From: Gammaproteobacteria bacterium | Lineage (GTDB): Bacteria; Pseudomonadota; Gammaproteobacteria; Steroidobacterales; Steroidobacteraceae | Direction: 5' to 3' | DNA length: 64,000 nt | NCBI GenBank assembly: GCA_025357915.1 | Contig: JANYLH010000004.1 | Coordinates: 1 to 64,000, forward strand | Shown: piece after piece, positions 1-8,771 of the stretch | How positions within the stretch are numbered: the first letter of the stretch is position 1 | How the letters are laid out: every line of letters begins with the position of its first letter | Made by a program: the position numbers and the translations under genes | Notes under the pieces: generated by a model | Told to the model about the DNA's origin: nothing | The model's input: the letters and a program-made list of their open reading frames with translations, nothing else | Databases searched by the model: none

Positions 1-478
1 GTTCGTCCATGTAGAGGATCTCGGGCTTGACCACCAGGGCGCGCGCCAGCTCGGCGCGCTTGAGCATGCCGCCCGACAGCTCGTGCGGGTAGTTGGACTC
101 GAAGCCCTGCAGCCCCACCATGGCCGCGTAGTGGTCGGCAAGCCCTTCCTTGTCGTCGTGGGCGTGGCCGTTGAGGCCGAACATCAGGTTCTGCTGGACG
201 TTGAGCCAGGGAAAGACGGAACCGTGCTGCGAGATCAGGATGCCCTGCTTGCTGGGTTTGCAGTGTGCGGCGCCGTCGATGCGGATCGAGCCCGAGTCAG
301 GCTTTTCAAAGCCGGCGATGATGTTCATCAGCGTGGTCTTGCCACAGCCGGAAGGACCGACCAGGGCGACCACTTCACCGTCGGCGACCTCGAAGCTGAC
401 GCCATTGACGACGTTGAGCGAGCCCTGCTCGGACGCGAACGACTTGCTGATGTTGTCGACGACGATCTTAGCGGGCAT
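1..478 (-). CDS. ABC transporter ATP-binding protein, nitrate/sulfonate/taurine type (C-terminus outside window)
   Basis: This is the ATPase subunit of an importer of the NrtD/SsuB/TauB kind, working at the inner face of the inner membrane with the permease encoded just upstream. About 159 residues are present. They include Walker A GPSGCGKT (41-48), a Q-loop glutamine near 84, the signature LSGGM (134-138) and Walker B ILYMDE (154-159). The gene runs off the left edge, so the H-loop and C-terminus are unseen. The ATG at 478 overlaps the permease stop by 11 bases, so the two are translationally coupled. Substrate cannot be read from this subunit. The family assignment is firm. Confidence 0.93.
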   Translation of the reverse strand, partial: MPAKIVVDNISKSFASEQGSLNVVNGVSFEVADGEVVALVGPSGCGKTTLMNIIAGFEKPDSGSIRIDGAAHCKPSKQGILISQHGSVFPWLNVQQNLMFGLNGHAHDDKEGLADHYAAMVGLQGFESNYPHELSGGMLKRAELARALVVKPEILYMDE

Positions 479-1217
479 AGCGCCACCTGACGAGACGGTG
501 AGTTTCGAGCAGGCGCATGGCGCCGTCGAGCGAAAGACCGATCAGGCCGATGATGATCATGCCGGCGATCACCAGGTCATAGCGGTTGCCGGCATTGCGC
601 GAGTCGATGATCAGGTAACCGAGGCCCGAGTGCAGCGCAATCATCTCGGCGGCGACCACTACCAGCCAGGCGACCCCCAGCCCGATGCGCATGCCGACGA
701 TGATCTGCGGCAGCACTGCGGGGATCACCACCTGCTTGAACAGAGTGTAGCGCGAGACGCCGAAATTTTCGGCAGCGCGCAGGTAGCGGCGCTCAATCGC
801 GTGCACGCCAGCCACGGTCTGCACGATCATAGGAAAAACCGAGGAAATGAAGATCAGGAAGATCGGTGATTCGTTGCCAACGCCAAACCAGAGTATCGCG
901 ATCGGGATCCAGGCGATCGGCGAGATCGGCCGCAGGATCTGGAATATCGGGTTAAGGGTGGCATATGCGCCCTGCACCCAGCCCATCCACAGCCCCAGCG
1001 GGATCGCGAATGCGACCGCCAGCGCGAACCCGCAACCAACCCGGAACAGTGAGGCGCCGATGTGATCCCACAGGGTGCCGTCCCTGGCCAGCTCTGCCAT
1101 CGCCGACAACACCTGCCACGGGGTCGGAAAGATCACGCTGTGCGTGACGGTGACCAGCGACCACCACAGTGCCACCAGCAACGACGCGACCAGCAACGCG
1201 GGAACAACCCTCTTCAT
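468..1217 (-). CDS. ABC transporter permease, NitT/TauT family
   Basis: Inner-membrane permease of about 249 residues with the BPD_transp_1 fold. It has an N-terminal membrane helix, several further hydrophobic segments, and an EAA-type cytoplasmic loop (RAAENFGVSRYTLFKQ) that docks the ATPase. It resembles SsuC/TauC/NrtB. I prefer the ATG at 1217 because it forms an ATGA overlap with the stop of the preceding gene; a GTG at 1223 is an alternative. It is the fourth gene of a five-gene operon. The substrate is unknown; see the operon finding for why a copper-related or respiratory role deserves attention. Confidence 0.92.
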   Translation of the reverse strand: MKRVVPALLVASLLVALWWSLVTVTHSVIFPTPWQVLSAMAELARDGTLWDHIGASLFRVGCGFALAVAFAIPLGLWMGWVQGAYATLNPIFQILRPISPIAWIPIAILWFGVGNESPIFLIFISSVFPMIVQTVAGVHAIERRYLRAAENFGVSRYTLFKQVVIPAVLPQIIVGMRIGLGVAWLVVVAAEMIALHSGLGYLIIDSRNAGNRYDLVIAGMIIIGLIGLSLDGAMRLLETHRLVRWRYAR

Positions 1218-1669
1218 GACCACCGCTGGGACCTCAGGACTGTGTTGAACCGCCAGCGAATCCGCGCCCAGGGCGTAGCCGGGTTCGGCTCGACGATAAT
1301 GCTCATCTGCCCGCTGGCGTGCGCCGTGCAGGCAAACTGATAGCTGGCGGCCATCGCAAATGGTAGCCGAAAACTCTGGCCGGGCATCAGCAGAATCGGA
1401 CCAAATTGCTGCGGCACGTCGTCCAGATTATGCAGCACCAGGATGTCCCGGACGCCGAGCGTCAGGTGCAGCTCAGCGGGCAGGATCTCCACCGGGTTGC
1501 CTGCCATGCGTCGGGCCCAGGTACCCTTGGGGATTTCGAACAGTTGGTCCCTGGAGGCTGAGCGGATCGGGCTCAGCGCAGCCCAGGCCAATCCGGCCGC
1601 GAGCAATGCCGTTGCAGAGAATAAGGCCCAGTGCCGCAGCAGGAATCCGGGCCGGCGCAGGGTAGTCAT
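1214..1669 (-). CDS. Membrane-anchored cupredoxin-like protein
   Basis: A 151-residue protein with one N-terminal membrane helix (about residues 13-32) followed by a small periplasmic beta domain. Near the C-terminus it has Cys114-x2-His117-x4-Met122, the spacing of the type-1 copper loop of plastocyanin-like cupredoxins. The fourth ligand, a histidine expected in the upstream strand, appears replaced: that region reads HNLDDVPQQFGP, with Gln at the likely position. Copper binding is therefore uncertain and it may be a degenerate or three-ligand form. It overlaps the SCO gene by 4 bp upstream and the permease downstream, so it belongs to the ABC operon. Cupredoxin similarity is my reading of the motif. 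Confidence 0.6.
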   Translation of the reverse strand: MTTLRRPGFLLRHWALFSATALLAAGLAWAALSPIRSASRDQLFEIPKGTWARRMAGNPVEILPAELHLTLGVRDILVLHNLDDVPQQFGPILLMPGQSFRLPFAMAASYQFACTAHASGQMSIIVEPNPATPWARIRWRFNTVLRSQRWS

Positions 1670-2268
1670 TGCCGTGCGGTCGTTTCCCGAAGCAGCAGTC
1701 TGAGATCGTGGGCGAAGTCGTCGACCCCGTGACCAAAGGGCATCAATGCCCGCAGCAGTCCCTGGCGATCGATCAGGTAGACGAATGACGAATGCGCAAT
1801 CACGTAACCGTCGGCCGTCGGGTAGCGGGTGGCGGATATGCCGTAGAGCTTGCGTACTGCGGCCAGCTCCTCAACCTTGCCCGAGCCACCGACGAAACTG
1901 TGGTCGAACAGCGCGAGGAACTGGCGCATCTTCGCCACGTCGTCGCGCTCCGGGTCGACCGTGAGGTAGATCACCTGCACGTCGCTGGCGGCGGCGCCGA
2001 GCTTGCGACGCGCCTGCGCGAGCAGCGCCAGCGTCACCGGGCACACTTCGTGGCAGGAACTGTAGCCGAATGCCAGCAGCACCACCTTGCCGCGGTAGTG
2101 GCTGAGCTGCAGCGTTCCGCCGTCCGACGCACGCAGCGAGAAATCGGGCGCGGCGCGCGGCGGGTTGAACACCCCGGCCACGAGTGTCGTGCCGTCGGCG
2201 GCCTGCAGTCCGGCGCTGGCCAGTAGCGCGAGGCTGCAACCGAGCAAGCAACTGAGGGAGCGGGACAC
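1666..2268 (-). CDS. SCO1/SenC/PrrC family protein
   Basis: A 200-residue exported thioredoxin-fold protein. It has a signal peptide (about residues 1-23), the CHEVC copper/thiol motif (Cys72 and Cys76) and the conserved distal histidine (about His159, in the run IAHSS), which together form the metal-binding triad of SCO proteins. The family delivers copper to the CuA site of cytochrome oxidase or acts as a periplasmic thiol reductase. Its position between a substrate-binding protein and the permease of an ABC importer is unusual. The gene starts 18 bp after the binding-protein stop and overlaps the cupredoxin-like gene by 4 bp. Confidence 0.9.
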   Translation of the reverse strand: MSRSLSCLLGCSLALLASAGLQAADGTTLVAGVFNPPRAAPDFSLRASDGGTLQLSHYRGKVVLLAFGYSSCHEVCPVTLALLAQARRKLGAAASDVQVIYLTVDPERDDVAKMRQFLALFDHSFVGGSGKVEELAAVRKLYGISATRYPTADGYVIAHSSFVYLIDRQGLLRALMPFGHGVDDFAHDLRLLLRETTARQ

Positions 2269-2286
2269 GGTGCTGACTTCGGGGCC

Positions 2287-3321
2287 CTACAGGGGAATGG
2301 TGGTGGGCGCAGCGGCCAGCGTGAAGCTCGAATCGACGTACTGCTCATAGGGGATCGGATGCTTGATGGTGCCCGCCGCCATGGATAATTCCATCAGCTC
2401 CTCGAACTCGGCGCGGATCATGCGCAGGTCGCCGTAGGTGACGCGATCGGCCGGATTGTCCATGACGAACTGCAGGATGTTTGGATCCTGCCTGAAGTAC
2501 TTCGGTCCGGCGGCGATGGCGACCGCCTTGCTGCGGTTGGCAGGTGTAGCGTCGAGCCAGACGCCGGCGCCGAGGATCATGTTGACCAGGTCCTGCACCA
2601 GCGGCCGGTTCCCGGCGATGAGTTCCTCGCGCACCGTCAGCACGCAGCAGATGTAGTTGCGCCATTCATCGCGCGTCATGCGCAGCGGCCGCGCGTAGCC
2701 GGCACGCTGCGCGGCGGCGCCGAAGGGTTCGCCGGTGCAGTAGGCGTCGACCGCGTTGGCGTACAGCGCCGCCGGCATGTCCGGAGGCGGCATCTCGACG
2801 ATCTGGATGTCCGCCGGCGTCATGTTCTCCTGCGCCAGCATCTTGCGCAGGAACAGGAAGTCGACCGCAAAGCGGCTCGGTATGGCGATGCGCTTGCCGG
2901 CGAGCTGCCTGAAATGCTGATAAGGCGAATCGGTGCGCACCATGATCACCGCACCGGATCGGTGCCCGAGCGAGACGATCTTGACCGGAATCTTCCTGTC
3001 GGTCAGGTCCATGACCAGCGGCGCGAGCATATAGGCGGCCTGGATGCGGCCGGCCATCAGCGATTCCTTGACTTCCGGCCAGCCGCTGTACTTGCTGTAC
3101 TCGTACGCGAACTGCGGGCCGGCAGACCCGCCAGCGGCATTGAGGGTGTTCCTGGCAACGCAGGCAACCGGGAGCGTCAGATTGCAGGTCACCGGCAGTC
3201 CGCCGACTTGCAGGGCCTGCGCCTGCTGTTTGCCGCCTGCGCAGGACAGCAAGCCTGCCGGGAGCGCGGCCGCCAGGGCTCCCTGCATGACGCGCCGGCG
3301 GTTGATCTTCAATGCAGTCAC
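2287..3321 (-). CDS. ABC transporter substrate-binding protein, NitT/TauT (NMT1/NrtA-like), probable lipoprotein
   Basis: First gene of the operon, about 344 residues from the GTG at 3321. That start is chosen because GGAG lies 6 bases upstream and the signal peptide begins directly after it; an ATG at 3348 lacks such a site. The N-terminus has a twin-arginine-like run (NRRRVMQ) and a lipobox-like LLSC, so a Tat- or Sec-exported lipoprotein is likely. The body is the bilobal type found in nitrate, sulfonate and thiamin-precursor binding proteins. Several cysteines (VTCNLTLPVAC and a CC pair) are noteworthy given the copper-type neighbours. Ligand unknown. Confidence 0.85.
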   Translation of the reverse strand: MTALKINRRRVMQGALAAALPAGLLSCAGGKQQAQALQVGGLPVTCNLTLPVACVARNTLNAAGGSAGPQFAYEYSKYSGWPEVKESLMAGRIQAAYMLAPLVMDLTDRKIPVKIVSLGHRSGAVIMVRTDSPYQHFRQLAGKRIAIPSRFAVDFLFLRKMLAQENMTPADIQIVEMPPPDMPAALYANAVDAYCTGEPFGAAAQRAGYARPLRMTRDEWRNYICCVLTVREELIAGNRPLVQDLVNMILGAGVWLDATPANRSKAVAIAAGPKYFRQDPNILQFVMDNPADRVTYGDLRMIRAEFEELMELSMAAGTIKHPIPYEQYVDSSFTLAAAPTTIPL

Positions 3322-3395
3322 CCGAGTCTCCAGTGAGGCAGGCCACAAGGGGTGTCATAGCCTGAGTCTAGCGCAACGGGCCCGTGGGCCGCGCC

Positions 3396-4706
3396 TCAGC
3401 CTGACTCGCTCACCCAGGCCTCCAGCGTCCGCGTGCCCAGGCGATCGCGCCACGCGCCTTCGAACTCGGCGTACAGCCGCGCGACCGCCGGCGGCGCAAC
3501 ATAGCTCTCGTCGCCATGCACGCTGTAAGCCGCACGCGCCACGACCAGGATTTCCTGCACCGGGATGTGGCCGGCGTCGCGCCCGGGCACGAGTGTTTCC
3601 TGTTCGGTGGTGACCAGCAGGCCCGCCGCCTCGAGCGCGTCGGCGCTGCGCGTGACGGCAACGCCCGGGAGCGCGAGTTCCGCGGCCAGCGCATTGACGC
3701 TCCAGCGTACGCCGCCGCGCAGGTGGCTGCGCGCCACCAGGTACATGATGCTGAGCGCCAGCTGCTCGGTCTCGCTGTTCGAGAGGCGCGGCTCGCGCAG
3801 GCCGATGCGCAGGTAGCTGGGGTTCTGCACGTAGAACGACAGTTGCGCGCCGACCAGCAGGATCAGCCAGCTGAAGTAGATCCAGATCAGCGTGGCGATG
3901 AAGATCGCAAAACCGGCGTAGACGATGTTCAGGCGCGTCGACAGCAGCACGATGGCCGTGAACAGGCGGCCGATCGCGGCCCACAGCACGCCCGCGGCAA
4001 CACCACCGATCAGCGCCGGCACCAGCCGCACGCGCGTATTCGGGATCAGCGCGTAGACCAGGGTAAACACGCCGCTGACGATCACCACTGGCGTGAGCGC
4101 GAGCAGGCCGCGGCCCACGGCGCCCAGCAACGGCAGGTGCGCGAGCATTTGCACCGAAGTGTTCGCCGAGGTCATCTGCGCGGTGCCGATCAGCGTGCCG
4201 ACCAGCAGCGGGGCGACCACCAGCAGCGCCATGTACTCGGCGATGCGGCGCATGAAGCTGCGCGGCAGCTCCACGTGCCAGACGAAATTGACGCTGTCCT
4301 CGACCTTCTTGAGCGTGCCGATCAGCGTCCAGATCAGGAACGCCAGGCCCACCGTGCCGACGATGCCGCCGCGCACGCGGTCGGCAAAATCCATCACCTT
4401 CTGCGTGAGTCCGCTGGCAGCATCGCCCATGGGGCGGAAGAATTCGTAGATCAGCGGCTCCAGCTCGCGATGCGCGCCGAAACCCTTGAGCAGCGCGAAA
4501 CTGAAGGCCACCAGCGGCACCAGCGCCAGGAGCGTGGCGTACACCAGGCCCATGGCGTGGATGTTGAGCTGGCCGCCGAGCAGGTCGCGCAGCAGCGCGT
4601 AGGGGTAGCGCACGAAGCGGCGCGCGCGCTCGCGCAGATCCAGATCCGCCGGCGGCGCGAACAGCCAGCGTTCGAACCAGGCGCGCGCGCGCTGCCAGAA
4701 CAGCAA
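3396..4706 (-). CDS. YihY/BrkB family inner membrane protein
   Basis: A 436-residue protein with about six hydrophobic helices over residues 45-290, matching the YihY/BrkB (formerly mislabelled ribonuclease BN) family. A cytosolic C-terminal region of about 140 residues resembles a winged helix, as in the longer proteobacterial members. The family's function is not settled; a transport role is discussed. The start is a TTG at 4706, only 4 bp after the purC stop, so it is probably translated with purC. The TTG and absence of a clear ribosome site leave the exact start open. Confidence 0.85.
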   Translation of the reverse strand: MLFWQRARAWFERWLFAPPADLDLRERARRFVRYPYALLRDLLGGQLNIHAMGLVYATLLALVPLVAFSFALLKGFGAHRELEPLIYEFFRPMGDAASGLTQKVMDFADRVRGGIVGTVGLAFLIWTLIGTLKKVEDSVNFVWHVELPRSFMRRIAEYMALLVVAPLLVGTLIGTAQMTSANTSVQMLAHLPLLGAVGRGLLALTPVVIVSGVFTLVYALIPNTRVRLVPALIGGVAAGVLWAAIGRLFTAIVLLSTRLNIVYAGFAIFIATLIWIYFSWLILLVGAQLSFYVQNPSYLRIGLREPRLSNSETEQLALSIMYLVARSHLRGGVRWSVNALAAELALPGVAVTRSADALEAAGLLVTTEQETLVPGRDAGHIPVQEILVVARAAYSVHGDESYVAPPAVARLYAEFEGAWRDRLGTRTLEAWVSESG

Positions 4707-4710
4707 GGCT

Positions 4711-5625
4711 CTAGGCTCCGGGGGCGGAGGGCGGACCGGTGAGCCGCACGATCGCCTCGGCGTACTTCTCGGCGGTCCGGGCGATCACCTCGGCCGGCAA
4801 CTTCGGGCCGGGGGCGCGCTTGTCCCAGGTCAGCGTTTCCAGGTAATCGCGCACGTACTGCTTGTCGAAAGAGGGCGGGCTGGCGCCGGGCCGCCAGCTG
4901 GCCGCCGGCCAGAAGCGGCTCGAGTCGGGCGTGAGCACTTCGTCGATCAGCGTCAGCGCGCCGTCGCGGTCGAGGCCGAACTCGAACTTGGTGTCGGCGA
5001 TGATGATGCCGCGCGCCTGCGCATGTGCGCTCGCGTGGCGGTAGATCGCAAGGGCTTGCTCGCGCACTTCGCGCGCCCGCGCGGCGCCAAGCAGCTGCTC
5101 GACGGCGGCAAAGTCGATGTTCTCGTCGTGGGCGCCAGCCGCCGCCTTGGTCGCCGGGGTGAAGATTGGCTCGGGGAGCGCGTCGGCGAGGCGCAGGCCC
5201 GCGGGTAGCGCGATGCCGCAGATCGCGCCGCTGCGCTGGTAGTCTTTCCAGCCCGAGCCTGAAAGATAACCCCTGACGACGGCCTCGATGGGCAGGGCGT
5301 CCAGGCGCCGGAAGATCGCGGCCCGGCCTTCGAGCATGGCGAGCTCTGCGCGGTCGGTGAGCACCTCGGCCAGGCGCCGTGGACTGCGATGATTGCGGAT
5401 GATGTGCCCGGTCTGGTCGAACCAGAAATCCGAAATCTGGTGCAGCACGCGGCCCTTGCCGGGAATCGGATCGGGCAGCACCACGTCGAAGGCGCTGAGG
5501 CGGTCGGTCGTGACAATAAGCAGGTGGTCGGCGTCCACCGCATAGACATCGCGCACCTTGCCCCGGTGCACGAGCGTGAGTTCGCGCAGCGCGGTCTCAT
5601 GGACAGTGGCGGGTGCGGTGGCCAA
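4711..5625 (-). CDS. purC: Phosphoribosylaminoimidazole-succinocarboxamide synthase
   Basis: SAICAR synthetase of the de novo purine pathway, joining aspartate to CAIR with ATP. The protein is 304 residues, the longer form of the family rather than the roughly 237-residue enteric form. Recognisable stretches are HRGKVRDVY near the N-terminus, [34 protein letters not shown] and a C-terminal region with FELGLD replaced by FEFGLD. The start appears to be TTG at 5625; no in-frame ATG lies nearby. It is divergent from djlA and followed at 4 bp by yihY. Confidence 0.95.
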   Translation of the reverse strand: MATAPATVHETALRELTLVHRGKVRDVYAVDADHLLIVTTDRLSAFDVVLPDPIPGKGRVLHQISDFWFDQTGHIIRNHRSPRRLAEVLTDRAELAMLEGRAAIFRRLDALPIEAVVRGYLSGSGWKDYQRSGAICGIALPAGLRLADALPEPIFTPATKAAAGAHDENIDFAAVEQLLGAARAREVREQALAIYRHASAHAQARGIIIADTKFEFGLDRDGALTLIDEVLTPDSSRFWPAASWRPGASPPSFDKQYVRDYLETLTWDKRAPGPKLPAEVIARTAEKYAEAIVRLTGPPSAPGA

Positions 5626-5704
5626 GCTCGGTTACCATAGGCGATCAGGCGCGAGGGCGCGCATCTTGCCGCCCGCCCGGCGGCGGGGTCAAGCAAAGCG
5701 GATC

Positions 5705-6544
5705 ATGAACTGGAACGGCAAGATCATCGGTGCGGCCATAGGCCTGTGGCTCGGGGGCCCCGTGGGTGGGGCGCTGGGACTGCTGGTAGGCCATCAATTT
5801 GACGTCGGCGATTCGGGGCGGGGCGAGCTCGGGCCCGACAGTGCCGCGCGCGTCCACGAACTCTACTTCCCGGCGGTGTTCCGCGTCATGGGCCACGTCG
5901 CCAAGGCCGACGGCCGCGTGTCCGAGCAGGAGATCGCCGCCGCCCGCGCCGTGATGGCGGCGCTCCGCCTGACTCCCGAACAGGTGCGGCAGGCCATTGG
6001 TTACTTCGGCGAAGGCAAGGAGCCGGGCTTCGCGCTCGACGCCGCACTGGCTGATCTGCGCCCGCTGCTGCGCGCCTACCCGCAGCTCGCGCAGTTCTTC
6101 ATGGAAATCCAGCTGCAGGCGACGCTGGCCGGGAACGGCCTCAGCGCGCGGCCGCGCGCAAGGCTGCTGCGCGCAGCGAATCTCCTCGGGCTCACCAGCG
6201 ACGATTTTTCGCGACTCGAGGCACTGATGCGCTGGCGCATGAACGCTGGCGCGGCCGGCGCCGGCGCCGGCGCTGGTGCCGATGCCGGCGCTGGTGCCGG
6301 CGCACGCGGCGGCCCGTACGCCGATGCCGACCGGCTGCGCCAGGCCTACACCTTGCTGGAGACCACGGCCGGGGCGAGCGATGAGCAGGTGGTCAAGGCC
6401 TACCGCCGGCAGATGAGCCGCAATCATCCGGACAAGCTCCAGGCCAACGGCCTGCCCGAATCGATGCTCGAGCGCGCCAAGGAACGCACGCAGCAGATCC
6501 AGGCGGCCTACGAGCTGGTCCGCAGCGCGCGTGGCATGCGCTGA
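5705..6544 (+). CDS. djlA: DjlA-type membrane co-chaperone (TerB-like domain plus J domain)
   Basis: A 279-residue protein. A glycine-rich N-terminal membrane segment (IGAAIGLWLGGPVGG) is followed by a TerB-like helical domain (about residues 50-175), a low-complexity Gly-Ala linker (about 180-205) and a C-terminal J domain with the HPD motif (NHPDKL). J-domain proteins stimulate the ATPase of DnaK; DjlA is anchored in the inner membrane with the J domain in the cytosol. The ATG at 5705 was chosen because the membrane segment follows directly. The near-perfect Gly-Ala repeat is the only odd feature. Confidence 0.92.
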   Translation: MNWNGKIIGAAIGLWLGGPVGGALGLLVGHQFDVGDSGRGELGPDSAARVHELYFPAVFRVMGHVAKADGRVSEQEIAAARAVMAALRLTPEQVRQAIGYFGEGKEPGFALDAALADLRPLLRAYPQLAQFFMEIQLQATLAGNGLSARPRARLLRAANLLGLTSDDFSRLEALMRWRMNAGAAGAGAGAGADAGAGAGARGGPYADADRLRQAYTLLETTAGASDEQVVKAYRRQMSRNHPDKLQANGLPESMLERAKERTQQIQAAYELVRSARGMR

Positions 6545-6571
6545 GCCGCGCCCTCACGTACACTAATCTGC

Positions 6572-7267
6572 ATGGCTCCACCCTGGATCGCGCCCTCGAT
6601 ACTCTCCGCCGATTTCGCGCGGCTCGGCGCCGAGGTCGACGCGGTGCTCGCGGCCGGGGCCGATCTCGTGCATTTCGACGTGATGGACAATCACTACGTG
6701 CCAAACCTCACGATCGGGCCGCTGGTGTGCGAGGCGCTGCGCAAGCACGGAATCAAGGCACCGATCGACGTGCACCTGATGGTGCAGCCGGTCGATCGCA
6801 TCGTGCCGGATTTCGCGCGCGCCGGCGCCACGTACATCAGCTTTCACCCGGAGGCGAGCGCGCATGTTGACCGCACCATTAGCCTGATACGCGAACACGG
6901 GTGTCGGCCCGGGCTGGTGTTCAATCCGGCGACGCCCCTCGATTGGCTCGACTACACGCTCGACAAGCTCGACCTGGTGCTGCTGATGTCGGTGAACCCC
7001 GGGTTTGGCGGCCAGCAATTCCTACCCGGCGTGCTGCCGAAGATCGCGGCGGTACGCCGGCGTATCAGCGCGCTGGGGCGCGAAGTGCGCGTGGAAGTAG
7101 ACGGGGGCATCAAGGCGGACAACATTGCCGCGGTGGCGCGCGCCGGCGCCGATACTTTCGTGGCGGGCTCGGCAATATTCGGCAGCGGCAACTACCCGGC
7201 GACGATCCGCACCATGCGCGCCGCGATCAGTGCCGCCCAGGCAGCAGCCGGTACTACCGCAATCTAG
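6572..7267 (+). CDS. rpe: Ribulose-phosphate 3-epimerase
   Basis: Interconverts ribulose-5-phosphate and xylulose-5-phosphate in the pentose phosphate pathway. The 231-residue TIM barrel shows [13 protein letters not shown] at the N-terminus, [28 protein letters not shown] and the phosphate-binding EVDGGIK and GSAIF. The gene sits 27 bp after djlA. It ends with its stop codon directly abutting the stop of the convergent crp gene, leaving no room for a separate terminator. rpiA, the partner isomerase, is 4 kb away. Confidence 0.97.
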   Translation: MAPPWIAPSILSADFARLGAEVDAVLAAGADLVHFDVMDNHYVPNLTIGPLVCEALRKHGIKAPIDVHLMVQPVDRIVPDFARAGATYISFHPEASAHVDRTISLIREHGCRPGLVFNPATPLDWLDYTLDKLDLVLLMSVNPGFGGQQFLPGVLPKIAAVRRRISALGREVRVEVDGGIKADNIAAVARAGADTFVAGSAIFGSGNYPATIRTMRAAISAAQAAAGTTAI

Positions 7268-8068
7268 TCAATCTTCGTCGTCCTCGTCGTCTTCGACATC
7301 GGGAATGCTGGCAGCCATGGGCCGTGGTGCCGCGGCGCCCATTGCGCCAGAGGCGCCCCTGGCGGGAATCACCACCGGCCGGGTCTTCATTTTCGGCCGT
7401 GCGTTGAATACCACGATGGTCTTGCCCGTGGCGCGCAACAGGCCCTGTTCCTCGAGCACCTTGAGCACGCGCCCGGCCATTTCACGCGAGCAGCCGATCA
7501 GGCGCGAGAGCTCCTGGCGCGAGACCTTGATCTGCATGCCTTCCGGGTGCGTCATCGCGTCCGGCTCGCCGCACAGGTCCATGATCGCGTGCGCGACGCG
7601 TCCGGTGACATCGACAAACGCCAGGTCGCCGAGCTTGCGGTTGGTGCGATCGAGACGCGTGGCCAGCTGGGTCGCCAGCTCGAAGATCAGGCCCGGGCTC
7701 TCGGTCGCGACCTGGCGGAAGCGCGGATAGGTCATTTCGGCGAGTTCGCAGGCGCTCCGGGTGCGCACCCAGGCGCTGCGCGTGGGCTGTTCGTAGAACA
7801 GGCCCATCTCGCCGAAGAACTGGCCCTTGTTGAGGTAGGCCAGCACCATTTCGTTGCCTTCCTCGTCCTCGATCATCACCTCGACCGAGCCGCTGATGAC
7901 GTAATAAAGGACATCGGGCAGGTCACCGGCGTGGATCAGCACGGTCTTGGACGGGACGGTCCGGACCCGGCAATAACTGAGGAACCGGTTGATTGCCGGA
8001 ATGTCGCTCAATGCTCTGACATTCTCTTCCATAGGGCGTGTGCTTTTTTCCTGTGACAGGTTGTTCAT
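7268..8068 (-). CDS. crp: Crp/Vfr/Clp-type cyclic nucleotide-responsive transcription factor with acidic tail
   Basis: A 266-residue regulator. The N-terminal cyclic-nucleotide-binding domain contains FFGEMGLF followed by RSAWVRT, the phosphate-binding cassette of Crp. The long C-helix keeps the threonine of the Crp T127/S128 pair but has Asn at the second place (RTNRKLGDLAF). The winged helix-turn-helix carries SRQELSRLIGCSREMAGR, very close to E. coli CRP, so the DNA target is probably TGTGA-N6-TCACA. It is about 55 residues longer than E. coli CRP: there is an N-terminal extension and a C-terminal tail ending in an acidic run (EDDEDDED). Two matching sites lie at the msh operon. Confidence 0.93.
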   Translation of the reverse strand: MNNLSQEKSTRPMEENVRALSDIPAINRFLSYCRVRTVPSKTVLIHAGDLPDVLYYVISGSVEVMIEDEEGNEMVLAYLNKGQFFGEMGLFYEQPTRSAWVRTRSACELAEMTYPRFRQVATESPGLIFELATQLATRLDRTNRKLGDLAFVDVTGRVAHAIMDLCGEPDAMTHPEGMQIKVSRQELSRLIGCSREMAGRVLKVLEEQGLLRATGKTIVVFNARPKMKTRPVVIPARGASGAMGAAAPRPMAASIPDVEDDEDDED

Positions 8069-8120
8069 TCCGACTTTTTATTACATAAGTCCCGCTGCCT
8101 GCAAGGTTTTTATGAAAACG

Positions 8121-8765
8121 TCAGATCCAGTAGGCGAGCCGGGTCATGATCTTCGAGGTCATTCCCATGCTCTGGCGCACCAGCGACGGCAATTGGGCGG
8201 CCCCCAAGGATAGCGCGGCCTGGGCGTGTCCGATCTCATCGCTCTGCATCGTTTCGAGGATGCGACGACTCCGCAGGTCGGTGTCCGGCAGGCGTCCGAG
8301 ATGTTCGGCCAGGTGCCCCTCGACCTGGCGTTCGGTCTCGGCAACGAAACCCAGGCTCAGGCGGTCGCTGAGCGCGGCCGCTGCGGCGCCGATGGCAAAG
8401 GAACCCGCATACCAGAGGGGGTTGATCAGGCTGGTGCGCTCGCCCAGCTCCGCGAGCCGCTGTTCGCACCAGGCCAGGTGATCGCCTTCCTCGGCGGCGG
8501 CCTGCAGCAGGAAGTCGCGGGTGCCCTGCGAGCGGGCCAGCAGGGCCTGGCCGTGATACAGGGCCTGGGCGGCGATCTCCCCGGCATGGTTGACCCGCAT
8601 CAGCCCGGCTACGTGGCGGCGTTCGGCCTCAGCCAGGGGGGAGGGGTCGGGGAGGTCGGGCGGGGCGCGGTTGGGGCTGGCCGGGGCAAAAAGCGCCCGC
8701 AAGGCGTTGCCTGCCGCCTGCAGCAGGGTATCGACGGTCAAAACCGGCGCCCGGGGCGGTTCCAT
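8121..8765 (-). CDS. coq7: Demethoxyubiquinone hydroxylase, Coq7 family
   Basis: Di-iron hydroxylase of ubiquinone synthesis, 214 residues from the ATG at 8765. The ligands form two EXXH-type sets: an early Glu in the MRVNHAGEIAAQ helix, EEGDH, then ETERQVEGH and SDEIGH near the C-terminus. This is the Coq7 type used by many proteobacteria in place of the flavin enzyme UbiF. Two flavin hydroxylases of the same pathway, ubiH and ubiI, lie 7-9 kb away. A longer open frame reaches 8834, but the family start and the promoter-like sequence immediately upstream favour 8765. Confidence 0.94.
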   Translation of the reverse strand: MEPPRAPVLTVDTLLQAAGNALRALFAPASPNRAPPDLPDPSPLAEAERRHVAGLMRVNHAGEIAAQALYHGQALLARSQGTRDFLLQAAAEEGDHLAWCEQRLAELGERTSLINPLWYAGSFAIGAAAAALSDRLSLGFVAETERQVEGHLAEHLGRLPDTDLRSRRILETMQSDEIGHAQAALSLGAAQLPSLVRQSMGMTSKIMTRLAYWI

Positions 8766-8771
8766 CACCCT

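Noticed and set aside
3516-4742. A 408-residue plus-strand frame opposite yihY
   Set aside because: It is a His/Gln/Arg/Asp-rich antisense shadow with no recognisable domain; the minus-strand gene has clear YihY features.
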